NCBI RefSeq assembly: GCF_050699935.1 | Contig: NZ_JBOHGB010000018.1 | Span: 1-64,000, forward strand | Origin: Actinophytocola sp050699935 | Lineage (GTDB): Bacteria > Actinomycetota > Actinomycetes > Mycobacteriales > Pseudonocardiaceae | Direction of reading: 5' to 3' | DNA: 64,000 nucleotides | Shown here: piece by piece, positions 34,127 through 43,463 of the stretch | How positions within the stretch are numbered: position 1 is the stretch's first letter | Layout: every line of letters starts with the position of its first letter | Notes under the pieces: generated by a model | What the model saw: the letters and a program-made list of their open reading frames with translations, nothing else | Database searches by the model: none | What the model was told of the DNA's origin: nothing | Made by a program: the position numbers and the translations under genes

Positions 34127-36147
34127 CCGGTCGGAGTGACGCCTGCCCGTCCCAACCGCTCCCACAGGAACTCGAACACGAGCGCCCACTTGAAGGCCAG
34201 CTGCTCGTTGTCGGCGGCCGCGCCGTGCCCGCCCTCGATGTTCTCGTGGTAGCGCACATCGTGGCCGAGCTCCTTGAGGCGTGCCACCATCTTGCGCGCG
34301 TGCCCCGGGTGCACCCGATCGTCCCGTGTGGACGTGATGACGAGCGTCGGCGGGTACGTCCGTCCGGAGTGGACGTTCTGGTACGGCGAGTACTCCTTCA
34401 GGAAGGTCCAGTCCGCCGGGTCGTCCGGGTCGCCGTACTCCGCCATCCAGGACGCCCCGGCGAGCAGCTTGTGGTAGCGCCGCATGTCCAGCAGCGGCAC
34501 CTGGATCACGACCGCGCCGAACAGCTCCGGGTACCGGGTCAGCATCACGCCGGTGAGCAGGCCGCCGTTGGAGCCGCCCTGGATCCCGAGCCGGTCCGGT
34601 GTCGTGATCCGGCGGGTGACCAGGTCCTTCGCCACGGCGGCGAAGTCCTCGTACACGCGCAGGCGGTTCGCGCGCTGGACCGACTGGTGCCAGACCGGGC
34701 CGTACTCGCCGCCGCCGCGGATGTTCGCCACCACGTACGTGCCGCCGCGCGCGAGCCAGCCGCGGCCGGTCGTGCCGCTGTAGCCCGGCGTGAGCGACAC
34801 CTCGAAGCCGCCGTACCCGGTGAGCAGCGTCGGCCCGCCGCCCCGGCCGACGACGAAGTAAGGGATCTTCGTGCCGTCGTCGGAGGTGGCGAAGTGCTGC
34901 TCGACGTTCATGCCGTCGGCGTCGAAGAACGCGGGCGCCCGCTTGAGCACCTCGACCTCGCCGCCGAGCTCGCCGCGGTACAGCGTGGCCGGCTGGGTGT
35001 AGCCGCTCGCGTTGAGGAAGTACTCGTCGCTGACATCCGGGTCGGTGTCGAGGATGTCGGCCGACCCGACCTCCGGCACCCCGTCGAGGGCGTTGCGAGC
35101 CCAGCCGTCCTGGCGCGGCGTGAGCACCGCGAATCGGCTCTTCACGTCTTCGAGCGTGGCGAGGATCAGGTGGTTGCGCGTCCACGCGTGGTAGGCGAGC
35201 GAGGTGTGCTCGTCCGGCTCGAACAGCACGTCGAGGTCCCGCCCACCGGCGAGGTAGTCGTCGAACCGCGCGGCGAGCAGCGCACCCGCCGGGTACGTGC
35301 GGTCGCCGACCGTCCACTCGGACCGGGTGCCGATTAGCAGCCACTCGCGGTGCGACGAGGTCTCGGCGTCCTCCGGCACCTCGATGCGTACCAGGCCACC
35401 GGGGGTGCGCAGGTGCTTCTCGGTCCGGTAGAAGTCGAGGTTGCGGTAGACGAAGTCGCGCTCGAAGCCTTCCGTCGGGTCGTGGTACGCGCCCGCCGAC
35501 ACGTCGTCCGGCTTGCCCTCGAACACCACGGTCGCCTCGTCGAGCGGCGTGCCACGGCGCCACTCCTTCGCGATCCGCGGGTAGCCCGAGTTGGTCAGCG
35601 ACCCGTCCCCGAAGTCCGTGCCGACGTAGATGCGGTCCTCGTCGATCCAGCCGACCCGGCTCTTCGCCTCCGGCAACACGAACCCGTCCTCGACGAACGT
35701 CAGGGACTTCAGGTCGAACTCGCGGACCACGGCCGCGTCCGCGCCGCCCCGGGACAGCTCGACGAGCGCACGCCGGTAGCCCGGGCGTAGCACGGACGCG
35801 CCCTGCCACACCCAGCTCTCGCCCTCCGCCTCGGCGAGCGCGTCGACGTCGAGTATGAGCTCCCACTCGGGCTCTGCCCGGCGGTAGGACTCGAGCGTGG
35901 TGCGCCGCCACAGTCCGCGCGGGTTCACGGCGTCCTGCCAGAAGTTGTAGAGGTACTCACCTCGCCTTCGTACATACGGGATCCGGTCGTCGGCATCGAG
36001 CACCTCACGGATCTGGTCGCGAAGTCCGCCGAATCGCGGCGTACCGGTCAGCTCGTCGTCGGTCTCGGCGTTGCGTTCGCGTACCCATCCCAGCGCGGTG
36101 TCACCCGTGACGTCCTCGAGCCAGAGGTACGGGTCGTCATCACTCAT
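34123..36147 (-). CDS. Prolyl oligopeptidase family serine peptidase (S9)
   Basis: 674 residues, cytoplasmic (no signal peptide). An N-terminal DPYLWLEDVTGD block and seven-bladed propeller region are followed by an alpha/beta-hydrolase domain: nucleophile Ser in GIQGGSNGGLLTG, Asp in STRDDRVHPGH and His in ENIEGGHGAAA. GTYVVANIRGGGEYGP is the typical oxyanion region. It resembles the large prolyl oligopeptidase-like clade of actinomycetes that cleave short peptides. The ATG at 36147 starts MSDDDPYLWLED, the family N-terminus. Convergent with the ABC-F gene. Confidence 0.93.
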
Positions 36148-36450
36148 GACTCCCAGTCTGCCTGGTTCGGGTGAGTGCCCTCTGCCACGCCGCCGCCGCG
36201 ACGGACACCGGAGTGTCCATATCGGTCACCGCGGTCGCCCGCAGCACCGCGGTCTCCGACACGATCGCCGACTCGCCGGATCAACAGGTCCCGATCCTCG
36301 TCCGCACCAGCTGGGCGGGTTGGCGGGAATCAGACGTGGCGTTGTGCGGTCACCGGTATCATCAGATCCGGACCACGTCATGTCGTCGATGGCTCGGGCG
36401 TGCCGCGAAACGCCTCTCACCATGTTCGAAGGGACCATGCCGGGCGCCCG
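36148..36450. other. 303-bp divergent gap between the S9 peptidase and the SpoU methyltransferase
   Basis: It must carry two promoters, but none can be assigned. On the plus strand a frame from 36171 contains ATDTGVSISVTAVARSTAVS, faintly reminiscent of the start of a GAF domain as in GAF/ANTAR regulators, before degenerating; this may be a gene fragment or chance. Confidence 0.3.
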
Positions 36451-36972
36451 ATGAGCGCCGCGCCGATGTGGGTGCGCACCAGGGCCGAGCTACGCGGCCG
36501 GCGTCGTAGCCGAGCGCACTCCTGTTGGGATCACCTCCTCATCGCTCCGTTGTGGCCGAAGCACGGCGTCAATCTGGGCACCCTGCTCCGCACCTGTGAC
36601 GCGGTCGGTGCCTGTCTCGCCGTACCGCACCGTCCATGGATTCGCGAGGCGCTCGGCAAGGGCAACACGCTGCGCCGCCCGTCGTGTGTGCATTGGGTGA
36701 ACGAGCCACTTGGCTGGCTCGCCGCTCAGCGCCGCGCCGGCAGCGACATCGTCGGCGTGGAGCTGGCCGACGAGGCCATCCGGCTTGCCGATCTGCCCGC
36801 CGCCCGGCGGCGCACGGTCGTGGTGCTCGGCCATGAGAGCGAGGGCATCCCGGCCGAGGCGACGGCGTTGCTCGATCGCGCGGTGGAGATCCCGATGCTC
36901 GGCACCGGGCTCAGCCTCAATGTCGCGGTGGCCGGCTCGCTGGTGGCCTACAAGCTCGCCGGCCTCGTCTGA
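36451..36972 (+). CDS. SpoU/TrmH-family RNA 2'-O-methyltransferase
   Basis: 173 residues with the trefoil-knot SPOUT motifs in order: GVNLGTLLRTCDAVG (motif 1), VVVLGHESEGIP (motif 2) and IPMLGTGLSLNVAVAGSLVAYKLA (motif 3, with the Asn that replaces Ser in some members). It methylates ribose in tRNA or rRNA using SAM; the exact target cannot be read. Shorter than TrmH and lacking an N-terminal RNA-binding domain. The ATG at 36451 was chosen because the frame upstream has no family similarity. It overlaps the adenosine deaminase 3' end by 25 bases, tail to tail. Confidence 0.85.
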   Translation: MSAAPMWVRTRAELRGRRRSRAHSCWDHLLIAPLWPKHGVNLGTLLRTCDAVGACLAVPHRPWIREALGKGNTLRRPSCVHWVNEPLGWLAAQRRAGSDIVGVELADEAIRLADLPAARRRTVVVLGHESEGIPAEATALLDRAVEIPMLGTGLSLNVAVAGSLVAYKLAGLV

Positions 36973-38051
36973 CCGTGTTCGGCCGCGTCGATGTCGGCCA
37001 GCAGACGGGTCTTCTGCGCCGCGGGGCAGAAGGCCGCCCGCACGCCGGCCCTGGCCAGGTCCGCGAGCTCGGACCGGCCAAGACCGAAGTGTTCGTGGCA
37101 CTGCAGGTACTCCCTGTTGAGGTCGGTGTGGAACATGCCCGGATCGTCGGTCGCCAGCGTGACCGGGACGCCGGCGTCGAGCAGCCTGGGTAACGGGTGC
37201 TCCGCGAGCGAGCGCACGGACCTGGTCCGGATGTTGGAGCTCGGGCACACCTCGACCGGAACGCCTTCGCCGGCGAGGTGTGCGAGCAGCTCCGGGTCGG
37301 CGACCGCGCTCGTGCCATGCCCGATCCGCTCGGCGTGCAGGTCGCGCAGCGCGGACCAGATCGTCTCCGGACCCGTGGTCTCACCCGCGTGCGGCACCAG
37401 GTGCAGACCGCCCTCGCGAGCCATGTCGAACGGGTCCCGGTACAGGTCCCTCGGCACGCCGACCTCGTTGCCGCCCAACCCGAAGCCGACGGTCCCGTCC
37501 GGACGGTGCCGCAGCACCCAGTCCGCCGTCGCGATGCCGTGGTCGTAGCCCAGCGAGCCCGCGATGTCGAACACCCACGCCAGCTCGACACCGTGCCGCT
37601 CGCGGGCGAGTCCCCGGCCGACGGTCAACGCCTCCGCCAGTTCGTCCGGTTCGATGCCCATCATCAGGTGCGCCACCGGAGTGACGGTGACCTCCGCATA
37701 CCGGACCGCGTTCCGCGCCAGGTCCGCGGCGAGCCCGTCGACCAGCGCCGTGACGTCCGCGCTGGTCTTCACCAGCCTGGTGACCTTGACGTAGACCTCG
37801 ATGAAGTGAGCGAAGTCGGTGAACTCGTAGAACGCGACGAGGGCATACCGGTCGGTGGGCACGTCCAGGTCGGGATGTCGCCGGGCCAGCGCCAGGACCG
37901 TGTCGGCGGACGCGGAGCCCACCAGATGGACGTGCAGTTCGACCTTGGGGAGCGCGGAGATGAATTCGAACACATGACCATATTGCCCGAGTGTGCCCTT
38001 GGGAAGGCAAGCCACGTTCGGGTGACTGAGATGCGTGGACTCCTCACTCAT
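36948..38051 (-). CDS. add: Adenosine deaminase
   Basis: 367 residues from the ATG at 38051. Zinc hydrolase of the ADA family: LHVHLVGSAS supplies two metal histidines, FGLGGNE is the substrate loop, LVPHAGETTG holds the third His, and catalysis uses ERIGHGTS, VEVCPSSN and LATDDPGMF. It converts adenosine to inosine for purine salvage. The start is uncertain: the conserved part begins at FEFISALPKVELH, and a GTG at 37973 is an alternative; no strong ribosome site precedes either. The 113-base AT-richer gap to the divergent M23 gene likely holds promoters for both. Confidence 0.92.
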   Translation of the reverse strand: MSEESTHLSHPNVACLPKGTLGQYGHVFEFISALPKVELHVHLVGSASADTVLALARRHPDLDVPTDRYALVAFYEFTDFAHFIEVYVKVTRLVKTSADVTALVDGLAADLARNAVRYAEVTVTPVAHLMMGIEPDELAEALTVGRGLARERHGVELAWVFDIAGSLGYDHGIATADWVLRHRPDGTVGFGLGGNEVGVPRDLYRDPFDMAREGGLHLVPHAGETTGPETIWSALRDLHAERIGHGTSAVADPELLAHLAGEGVPVEVCPSSNIRTRSVRSLAEHPLPRLLDAGVPVTLATDDPGMFHTDLNREYLQCHEHFGLGRSELADLARAGVRAAFCPAAQKTRLLADIDAAEHGQTRPASL

Positions 38052-38164
38052 ACTGATTTTGGTTGGTGATATGTTTACTGCCGAATTGACCGGTATGACT
38101 TCCACAAGACGTGCGTGACGTGGTCGGATGGTTACGTCCCGTTGCTCTCTTCGTGGAGGTAGCA

Positions 38165-39013
38165 ATGCGCAGATCCCGTTTCCTCGTCGCGTTAGCCGGC
38201 GCGGTGCTCACCTCGACCGCCGTGCTGGTCCTCGGTCCGGCACAGGAGGCCAGCGCCGCACCCGCGTACCAGATGCCCTTCCCCTGCGGGCAGGCATGGT
38301 CCGGGCAGACCAGGACCAATCACAGCCCAGCCAACGCGGTCGACTTCAACCGTACGAACGACAATGGCGACCCGGTCGCCGCGTCGGCCGCCGGCCGGGT
38401 GTCCAGGGTCGCGAACGAGGGCTCCACAAGCTACGGCCGGTGGATCGAGATCGACCACGGCAGTGGCTACACGACCCGCTACGCGCACCTCTCGGCGCAG
38501 CGGGTAGCGGTTGGCGACCGGGTCGCCCGTGGCCAGCTCATCGGCAACGTCGGCAGCACGGGCGGGTCCACCGGCCCGCACCTGCACTTCGAGGAGCGCT
38601 CGGGCGGCAGCGCGGCGAGGATCGTCTTCAACGGCTCGCAGATCTTCTACTGGGGAACCCGGACCTACACCAGCCGCAACAGCTGTGAGGCCAACAACCC
38701 GTACACGCCGCAGGCCGCATGCGGCAGCGGGTTCCGAGTGATCGACCACGCCTCGCTGGGCTCGGCCGGAACGGTGTACCTGCTGTACCGGAACGGCTCC
38801 AACTGCGTCGTGACGATCAAGGCGACGTCGATCGGGACCGGGTCGGCCACATCGGCGTTCCTCGAAGTGCAAGGAGGGACGCGAACGACCGACTCCGGAT
38901 CGTTCGGCTACTACGCCGGACCGGTGATCAAGTCGGCCCCCTCACAGTGTGTCAAGTGGGGCGGTTCGGTCGGTTCCAACAGCTACACCAGCCCGTTCGA
39001 GCACTGCGGCTGA
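38165..39013 (+). CDS. Secreted M23 peptidase with a C-terminal spore-associated-protein-like domain
   Basis: 282 residues. Signal peptide MRRSRFLVALAGAVLTSTAV ending near EASAAPAY. The LytM-type metallopeptidase domain follows: zinc ligands in NHSPANAVDFN and STGPHLHFEE, with YGRWIEIDHGSGYTTRYAHL between, for cutting peptidoglycan cross-bridges or glycyl peptides outside the cell. The last roughly 95 residues (ACGSGFRVIDHASLGSAGTV...CVVTIKATSIG...CVKWGG...HCG) resemble spore-associated protein A of Streptomyces, with several conserved cysteines. ATG after GGAGG at a five-base spacing. The combination of these two domains is worth noting. Confidence 0.88.
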   Translation: MRRSRFLVALAGAVLTSTAVLVLGPAQEASAAPAYQMPFPCGQAWSGQTRTNHSPANAVDFNRTNDNGDPVAASAAGRVSRVANEGSTSYGRWIEIDHGSGYTTRYAHLSAQRVAVGDRVARGQLIGNVGSTGGSTGPHLHFEERSGGSAARIVFNGSQIFYWGTRTYTSRNSCEANNPYTPQAACGSGFRVIDHASLGSAGTVYLLYRNGSNCVVTIKATSIGTGSATSAFLEVQGGTRTTDSGSFGYYAGPVIKSAPSQCVKWGGSVGSNSYTSPFEHCG

Positions 39014-39020
39014 GCTGATT

Positions 39021-39051
39021 CGGGAGTGCCGGCGCCCGGCCGGCACTCCCG
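39021..39051 (+). terminator. Hairpin terminator after the M23 peptidase gene
   Basis: Perfect 12-bp stem cgggagtgccgg / ccggcactcccg with a seven-base loop, eight bases past the stop. Confidence 0.8.
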
Positions 39052-39204
39052 AGCAGCGGGCGAGGGCGCGGCAGAATAGCCGCATCCTCCGACATCTCCG
39101 CTTCTCACGGGGCCGCGGACGGCGAGTTGTACACAGCTTCGGAAGTTGTCCCCAGAATCGGCCGGTCGCCGTCGCGACGTCCCTGCCTCGCGCAATGTGG
39201 AGGC

Positions 39205-40248
39205 ATGACATCGCCACCCGCCTCTCCGTCCCCGACCATCGGTCTGCACCTCGAGGATCTCGGCGAGCTGGTCGCCGGAATCCCGAGCATGATCGGCTTT
39301 CCACCGGTCGACTCGCTCGTACTGATCACCTTCCACGTCACCGACCGTCTCCAACTCGGCGCGACCGTGCGCATGGATCTGCCCGAACCGCGGCACGGAC
39401 CCGACATGGTCGGTCAGCTGTGCCTGGCGACGGTCGCCCATGAACCGGATGTCGCCATCCCGGTGGTCGTCGGCGGCTCGGCCGGTCCACCGGATCTCCC
39501 GCATCGCCGGCTGATCGAGCTGGTGGAGCGCGAGCTGGGCGCGGTCGGCATCCCGATCGTGCACGCGCTCTGGGTGCCGGCCGTCGAGTTCGGCGAGACC
39601 TGGTGGTGCTACGAGGACGAGGAGTGCACCGGGCAGGTGCGCGACCCGGCCAGCTCCGCGCTCGCCGCACTGCACACGTTCGCGGGCGTGGTCCGCTACG
39701 GCAGCCGTGCGGAGATGGCTCAGCACCTGGCGCCGGACCGGGAGGACAGGGTGGCACACCGCGCGCAGTTGCTCGCCACGCGGGCGGGCGGCGTCGCCGG
39801 TGTCGCGGCGGCCGAGAAGTGGGCCGCGGTGCGGGAAGCCGTCGACGACAGTGCCGGCGAGGGCTCGCCGGAGCTGGACGACGAGCGAGTCGTGCTGCTG
39901 GCGGAAGCGCTGGGCGACCCGCTCGTCCGCGACAACTGCCTGCCGTTGCTGCTCACCGAGCAGGCGGAGGCCGCGGAACGCCTGTGGACCGTGCTCACCC
40001 GCGCCGTTCCCGCTCCGGAGCGGGCCGAGCCGGCCAGCCTGCTGGCCATGCACGCCTACCTGCGCGGCGAGGGCGTGCTCGCCAACATGGCGTTGGAGGT
40101 GGCGCTCGGTGCCAACCCCGACCACCAGCTCGCCCTGCTCCTGCGGGAGTCGATCGACCGCGGCACTCCGCCCGGCCGGCTGCGCGACATGCTCGAGGAG
40201 AGCGTGGCGTGGGCGGAACAGGTCAACGTCGACGTGGAGGACCGATGA
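39205..40248 (+). CDS. DUF4192 family protein
   Basis: 347 residues. Begins with the family signature LHLEDLGELVAGIPSMIGFP followed by VDSLVLITF, then LGATVRMDLP, and a central HALWVPAVEFGETWWCYED block with DPASSALAA. The second half is helical and Ala/Leu-rich (LLLTEQAEAAERLW, SLLAMHAYLRGEG), resembling tetratricopeptide-like packing. DUF4192 proteins are actinobacterial and of unknown function, sometimes near DNA-processing genes. GGAGG sits only one base before the ATG at 39205, so the true start may be a few codons different. Convergent with galE. Confidence 0.85.
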   Translation: MTSPPASPSPTIGLHLEDLGELVAGIPSMIGFPPVDSLVLITFHVTDRLQLGATVRMDLPEPRHGPDMVGQLCLATVAHEPDVAIPVVVGGSAGPPDLPHRRLIELVERELGAVGIPIVHALWVPAVEFGETWWCYEDEECTGQVRDPASSALAALHTFAGVVRYGSRAEMAQHLAPDREDRVAHRAQLLATRAGGVAGVAAAEKWAAVREAVDDSAGEGSPELDDERVVLLAEALGDPLVRDNCLPLLLTEQAEAAERLWTVLTRAVPAPERAEPASLLAMHAYLRGEGVLANMALEVALGANPDHQLALLLRESIDRGTPPGRLRDMLEESVAWAEQVNVDVEDR

Positions 40249-40272
40249 GCCGCGGGTCCACCGGTTGGTTCG

Positions 40273-41235
40273 TCAGGTGCCGGCGCGAGCGCGGGCGAAC
40301 TCCCACGCGTCACGCACGATGCCCTCGAGGTCGACGTGTCGCGGCTTCCACCCGAGTTCCACCTGTGCCAACTCGCTGGACGCGACCAATGTCGCGGGGT
40401 CACCCGCACGCCGGTCCTTCGACTCGGCGGGGATCGGGTGTCCGGTCACCGCCCGGCAGGCCTCGATGACCTGACGCACCGAGAACCCGATGCCGTTGCC
40501 CAGGTTGTAGATCCGGTGCTCGCCCGCCGTCGCGTTCTCGAGCGCCAGCAGGTGCGCGTCGGCGAGGTCGTTCACGTGGATGTAGTCGCGAACGCAGGTG
40601 CCGTCGTCGGTCGGGTAGTCCTCGCCGAAGACGTGGATGCTCTCCCGCTGCCCGAGCGCGACCCGCAGAACCAACGGGATCAGGTGCGTCTCGGTGGCGT
40701 GCCGCTCGCCGAAGGGGTGGTACGCGCCCGCGACGTTGAAGTACCGCAGGCTCACCGCGGACAGGCCGTACGCGGTGGCATAGGAGGTGATCGCATGATC
40801 GATGGCCAGTTTGGTGGCGCCGTAGGTGTTGGTCGGCCGGGTGGCCGCGCTCTCGGGGATCGGCACCCGCTCCGGCTGGCCATACACCGCGGCGGTGGAG
40901 GAGAAGACGAGCCGAGGCGTGCCGGCATCCCGGATCGCGTCCAGCAACCGCATTGAGGTGAGCACGTTGCCCCACCAGTACGTCGCCGGTTCCGCCATCG
41001 ACTCGCCGACCAGTGATCTGGCGGCGAAGTGCAGGACACCGTCGAAGCCCTCCGCGAGCAGCGAGCCGGCGGCGTCGCCCACGTCGCCCTCGACGAACCG
41101 GCATCCGGCCGGTACGGCGTCGGCGTGTCCGGTGCTCAGGTCGTCGACCACCACGACCTCGTGGCCGGACTCCAGGAGCCGGGCCGCGCACACGCTCCCG
41201 ACATATCCGGCCCCGCCCGTCACGAGCAGCTTCAC
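40273..41235 (-). CDS. galE: UDP-glucose 4-epimerase
   Basis: 320 residues. Short-chain dehydrogenase fold: NAD-binding GGAGYVGS, catalytic Ser in FSSTAAVYGQP and YGATK (Tyr-x-x-x-Lys), then SLRYFNVAGAYHPFGERH and TCVRDYIHVNDLADAH typical of GalE. It interconverts UDP-glucose and UDP-galactose. GTG start with GAGG six bases upstream. It lies 53 bases behind galK, which follows dtxR, so all three probably share a transcript; dtxR-galE linkage is known from Corynebacterium. Confidence 0.95.
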   Translation of the reverse strand: MKLLVTGGAGYVGSVCAARLLESGHEVVVVDDLSTGHADAVPAGCRFVEGDVGDAAGSLLAEGFDGVLHFAARSLVGESMAEPATYWWGNVLTSMRLLDAIRDAGTPRLVFSSTAAVYGQPERVPIPESAATRPTNTYGATKLAIDHAITSYATAYGLSAVSLRYFNVAGAYHPFGERHATETHLIPLVLRVALGQRESIHVFGEDYPTDDGTCVRDYIHVNDLADAHLLALENATAGEHRIYNLGNGIGFSVRQVIEACRAVTGHPIPAESKDRRAGDPATLVASSELAQVELGWKPRHVDLEGIVRDAWEFARARAGT

Positions 41236-41288
41236 CGCGGTCCTCGCTTCCTCAGGTTCGCGGGACGTCGCCCGCACGTTCTGGTCGG

Positions 41289-42485
41289 TCAGATGTCGCG
41301 GCGGGCACCCCGGGCGGGCACCGCCGTGAACAGGCCCGGTGCCGGCAGCGAACGTTCGGCGAACGTCGCGAGCACCTTGTCCCCGATGGCGTTCCGCTCG
41401 TTGCGCGGGACCAGCGCGATCGCGGATCCACCGAAGCCACCGCCTGTCATCCTGGCACCGAGCGCTCCGGCGGCGCGCGCCGCGTCCACCGCGAGGTCGA
41501 GCTCGAGGCAGGACACCCGGTAGTCGTCGCGCAGGCTCTCGTGCGACGCACTGAGGAGCTCGCCGGTCTCGGCGATGCGTCCTGCACGCAGGAGCTCGAC
41601 GGTTCGCCGCACCCTCGCGTTCTCGGTGACGACGTGGCGGACCAGCGGGCCCAGCTCGTCGGGCAGCCGGGACAGCGCGTCGTCGAGACCTCCCGGGTCG
41701 ACGTCGCGCAGAGCCGGGACTCCCAGCGACTCGGCGGCACGCTCGCAGCCGGCGCGCCGTTCGCGGTAGCCGGACCCGCCGTGCGAGTGCCGCGCCCTGG
41801 TGTCGATCACCAGGACGTCCAGACCCGCTGCCGCGGGGTCGAACGGGACCTGCTCCATCTCGCCGGAGCGGACGTCGAGGAACAGCACGTGCGCCTTGAC
41901 GCAGCACAGCGAGGCGGTCTGGTCCAGCAGGCCGGTCGGAACGCCGACGAACTCGTTCTCCGACCGCTGCACCCAGGCGGCCACCTCGGCCCGGCTGGGC
42001 GCACCCGGCTCGTCCAGCTCGGTGCCGGCCAGCCCCAACAGCGCGAGCGCTGTCGCGCACTGCAACGCATGAGAGGAGGACAGCCCAGCACCGGCCGGCA
42101 CGTCGCCGGCGAGGACCAGATCGGCCCCGGAGGTGAAACCCTCATGACGCAACACCCAGCTCACGCCGGAGGGGTACGCGGCCCACCCGGTCACGCCGCC
42201 AGGCGCCAACGCGTCCACCGGCACCGGCTCGGCACGCTGCGGGCGACCGTCGTCGCCGACGGTGGTGACCGCGAGCAGCCCGTCCGAGCGGGCCCGCGCG
42301 GCGACCGCGATCCGGAACGGCAGCGCGAAGGGCAGCACGAAGCCGTCGTTGTAGTCGGTGTGCTCGCCGATCAGGTTCACCCGGCCCGGGGCGGACCAGA
42401 CGCCGGTCGGAACGTGGCCGTACAGGCGGGCGAACTCGTTCGCGGCGCGCGTCGGGACGCCGGCGCGTCTGGCGACGTGGGTCAC
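41289..42485 (-). CDS. galK: Galactokinase
   Basis: 398 residues. GHMP kinase: galactose signature GRVNLIGEHTDYNDGFVLP, ATP-binding GDVPAGAGLSSSHALQ and motif 3 MTGGGFGGSAIALV. It phosphorylates galactose at C1; with GalE it forms part of the Leloir pathway. No galT is present in the window. The GTG at 42485 gives VTHVARRAGVP; the upstream ribosome site is weak and the gene lies 28 bases past the dtxR stop, so it may depend on the upstream gene for translation. Confidence 0.94.
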   Translation of the reverse strand: MTHVARRAGVPTRAANEFARLYGHVPTGVWSAPGRVNLIGEHTDYNDGFVLPFALPFRIAVAARARSDGLLAVTTVGDDGRPQRAEPVPVDALAPGGVTGWAAYPSGVSWVLRHEGFTSGADLVLAGDVPAGAGLSSSHALQCATALALLGLAGTELDEPGAPSRAEVAAWVQRSENEFVGVPTGLLDQTASLCCVKAHVLFLDVRSGEMEQVPFDPAAAGLDVLVIDTRARHSHGGSGYRERRAGCERAAESLGVPALRDVDPGGLDDALSRLPDELGPLVRHVVTENARVRRTVELLRAGRIAETGELLSASHESLRDDYRVSCLELDLAVDAARAAGALGARMTGGGFGGSAIALVPRNERNAIGDKVLATFAERSLPAPGLFTAVPARGARRDI

Positions 42486-42513
42486 GTCGTCGGCACCGTC
42501 TCGTCGCGGGCGG

Positions 42514-43209
42514 TCACTTGGCCCGGGCGAGCACCGCGTGCAGCACGGTCGGCGCCACCTGGGCCGAGCTGCGCTCGCCGCTGACCTCGATGGTGTTGCC
42601 GTCGCCCTTGGACGGGCCGACGTGCACGGTCTGGCCGGGTACGACACCGACGTCCTTGAGCTCGGCCATCAGGTCCGGGTCGAGCTGGACATGCTCGGCG
42701 ATGCGGCGGATCTCGACCTTGCCGCCACCGCGGCGGGCCACGTCGTCGACCCGCACGAGGTCGGCCTCGACCGGTGGGGCGGGCTCGCCCTCACCGAGCT
42801 TGTCCAGGCCGGGGATCGGGTTGCCGTAGGGCGACGTGGTGGGGTGACCGAGCAGCTTGACGAGCTTGCGCTCGACGGCTTCGCTCATCACGTGCTCCCA
42901 CCGGCAGGCCTCGCTGTGAACGTGCTCCCATTCCAGGCCGATCACGTCGACCAGGAGGCGCTCGGCCAGGCGGTGCTTGCGCATGACGGTGACGGCGAGG
43001 GCGCGGCCGTGGTCGGTGAGCTCCAGGTGCCGGTCGCCGGCGACGATGACCAGCCCGTCGCGCTCCATTCGGCCGACCGTCTGGCTCACCGTGGGGCCAC
43101 TCTGCCCGAGCCGTTCGGCGATCCTGGCGCGCAGGGGAACGACGCCCTCCTCCTCGAGCTCGTAGATCGTCTTGAGGTACATCTCGGTGGTGTCGATGAG
43201 CTCGTTCAC
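42514..43209 (-). CDS. ideR: DtxR/IdeR-type metal-dependent repressor
   Basis: 231 residues. Winged-helix DNA-binding part (VPLRARIAERLGQSGPTVSQ, then TVGRMERDGLV), dimerisation/metal region with RKHRLAERLLVDVIGLEW followed by EACRWEHVMSEAVERKLV, and a C-terminal SH3-like domain (VVPGQTVHVGPSKGDGNTIE). The M-x-x-x-x-x-x-C-R-W-E-H region and C-terminal domain suggest an iron-responsive IdeR/DtxR rather than MntR. GTG start after AAGGGG. In mycobacteria it directly neighbours sigB; here about 8 kb of genes separate them. galK and galE follow on the same strand. Confidence 0.92.
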   Translation of the reverse strand: MNELIDTTEMYLKTIYELEEEGVVPLRARIAERLGQSGPTVSQTVGRMERDGLVIVAGDRHLELTDHGRALAVTVMRKHRLAERLLVDVIGLEWEHVHSEACRWEHVMSEAVERKLVKLLGHPTTSPYGNPIPGLDKLGEGEPAPPVEADLVRVDDVARRGGGKVEIRRIAEHVQLDPDLMAELKDVGVVPGQTVHVGPSKGDGNTIEVSGERSSAQVAPTVLHAVLARAK

Positions 43210-43463
43210 GCCATTCCCCTTCGTGCCAGGACAAGGTCGCGTCGGGTCCGGTCTGGGTCACCACCACGGTCAGCGGATCGCCGGACTGGAGGTGGGCGCT
43301 CAGTGTTACGTCGAGTGCAGCCACACCACGTCGTCACGCGGACTCGTCGACATCCATGCTAGTCGCTCGCCCGGCTGGAGCATTGTGGTGGTCGCAGAGG
43401 GTGAACACGCCGCACCTGATCGGCCTGCGCGATGGTGAGCGGGGCGTCGGCAAGAATGGGGCG

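Noticed and set aside
36171..36509. A plus-strand protein between the S9 peptidase and SpoU genes
   Set aside because: Only a faint GAF-like stretch; the frame runs into the methyltransferase in another frame and lacks a ribosome site. Reported only as a possible fragment.
42791..43324. A minus-strand frame beginning upstream of ideR
   Set aside because: Its first 38 residues lie in the ideR promoter gap and show no family; the remainder overlaps ideR in a different frame.
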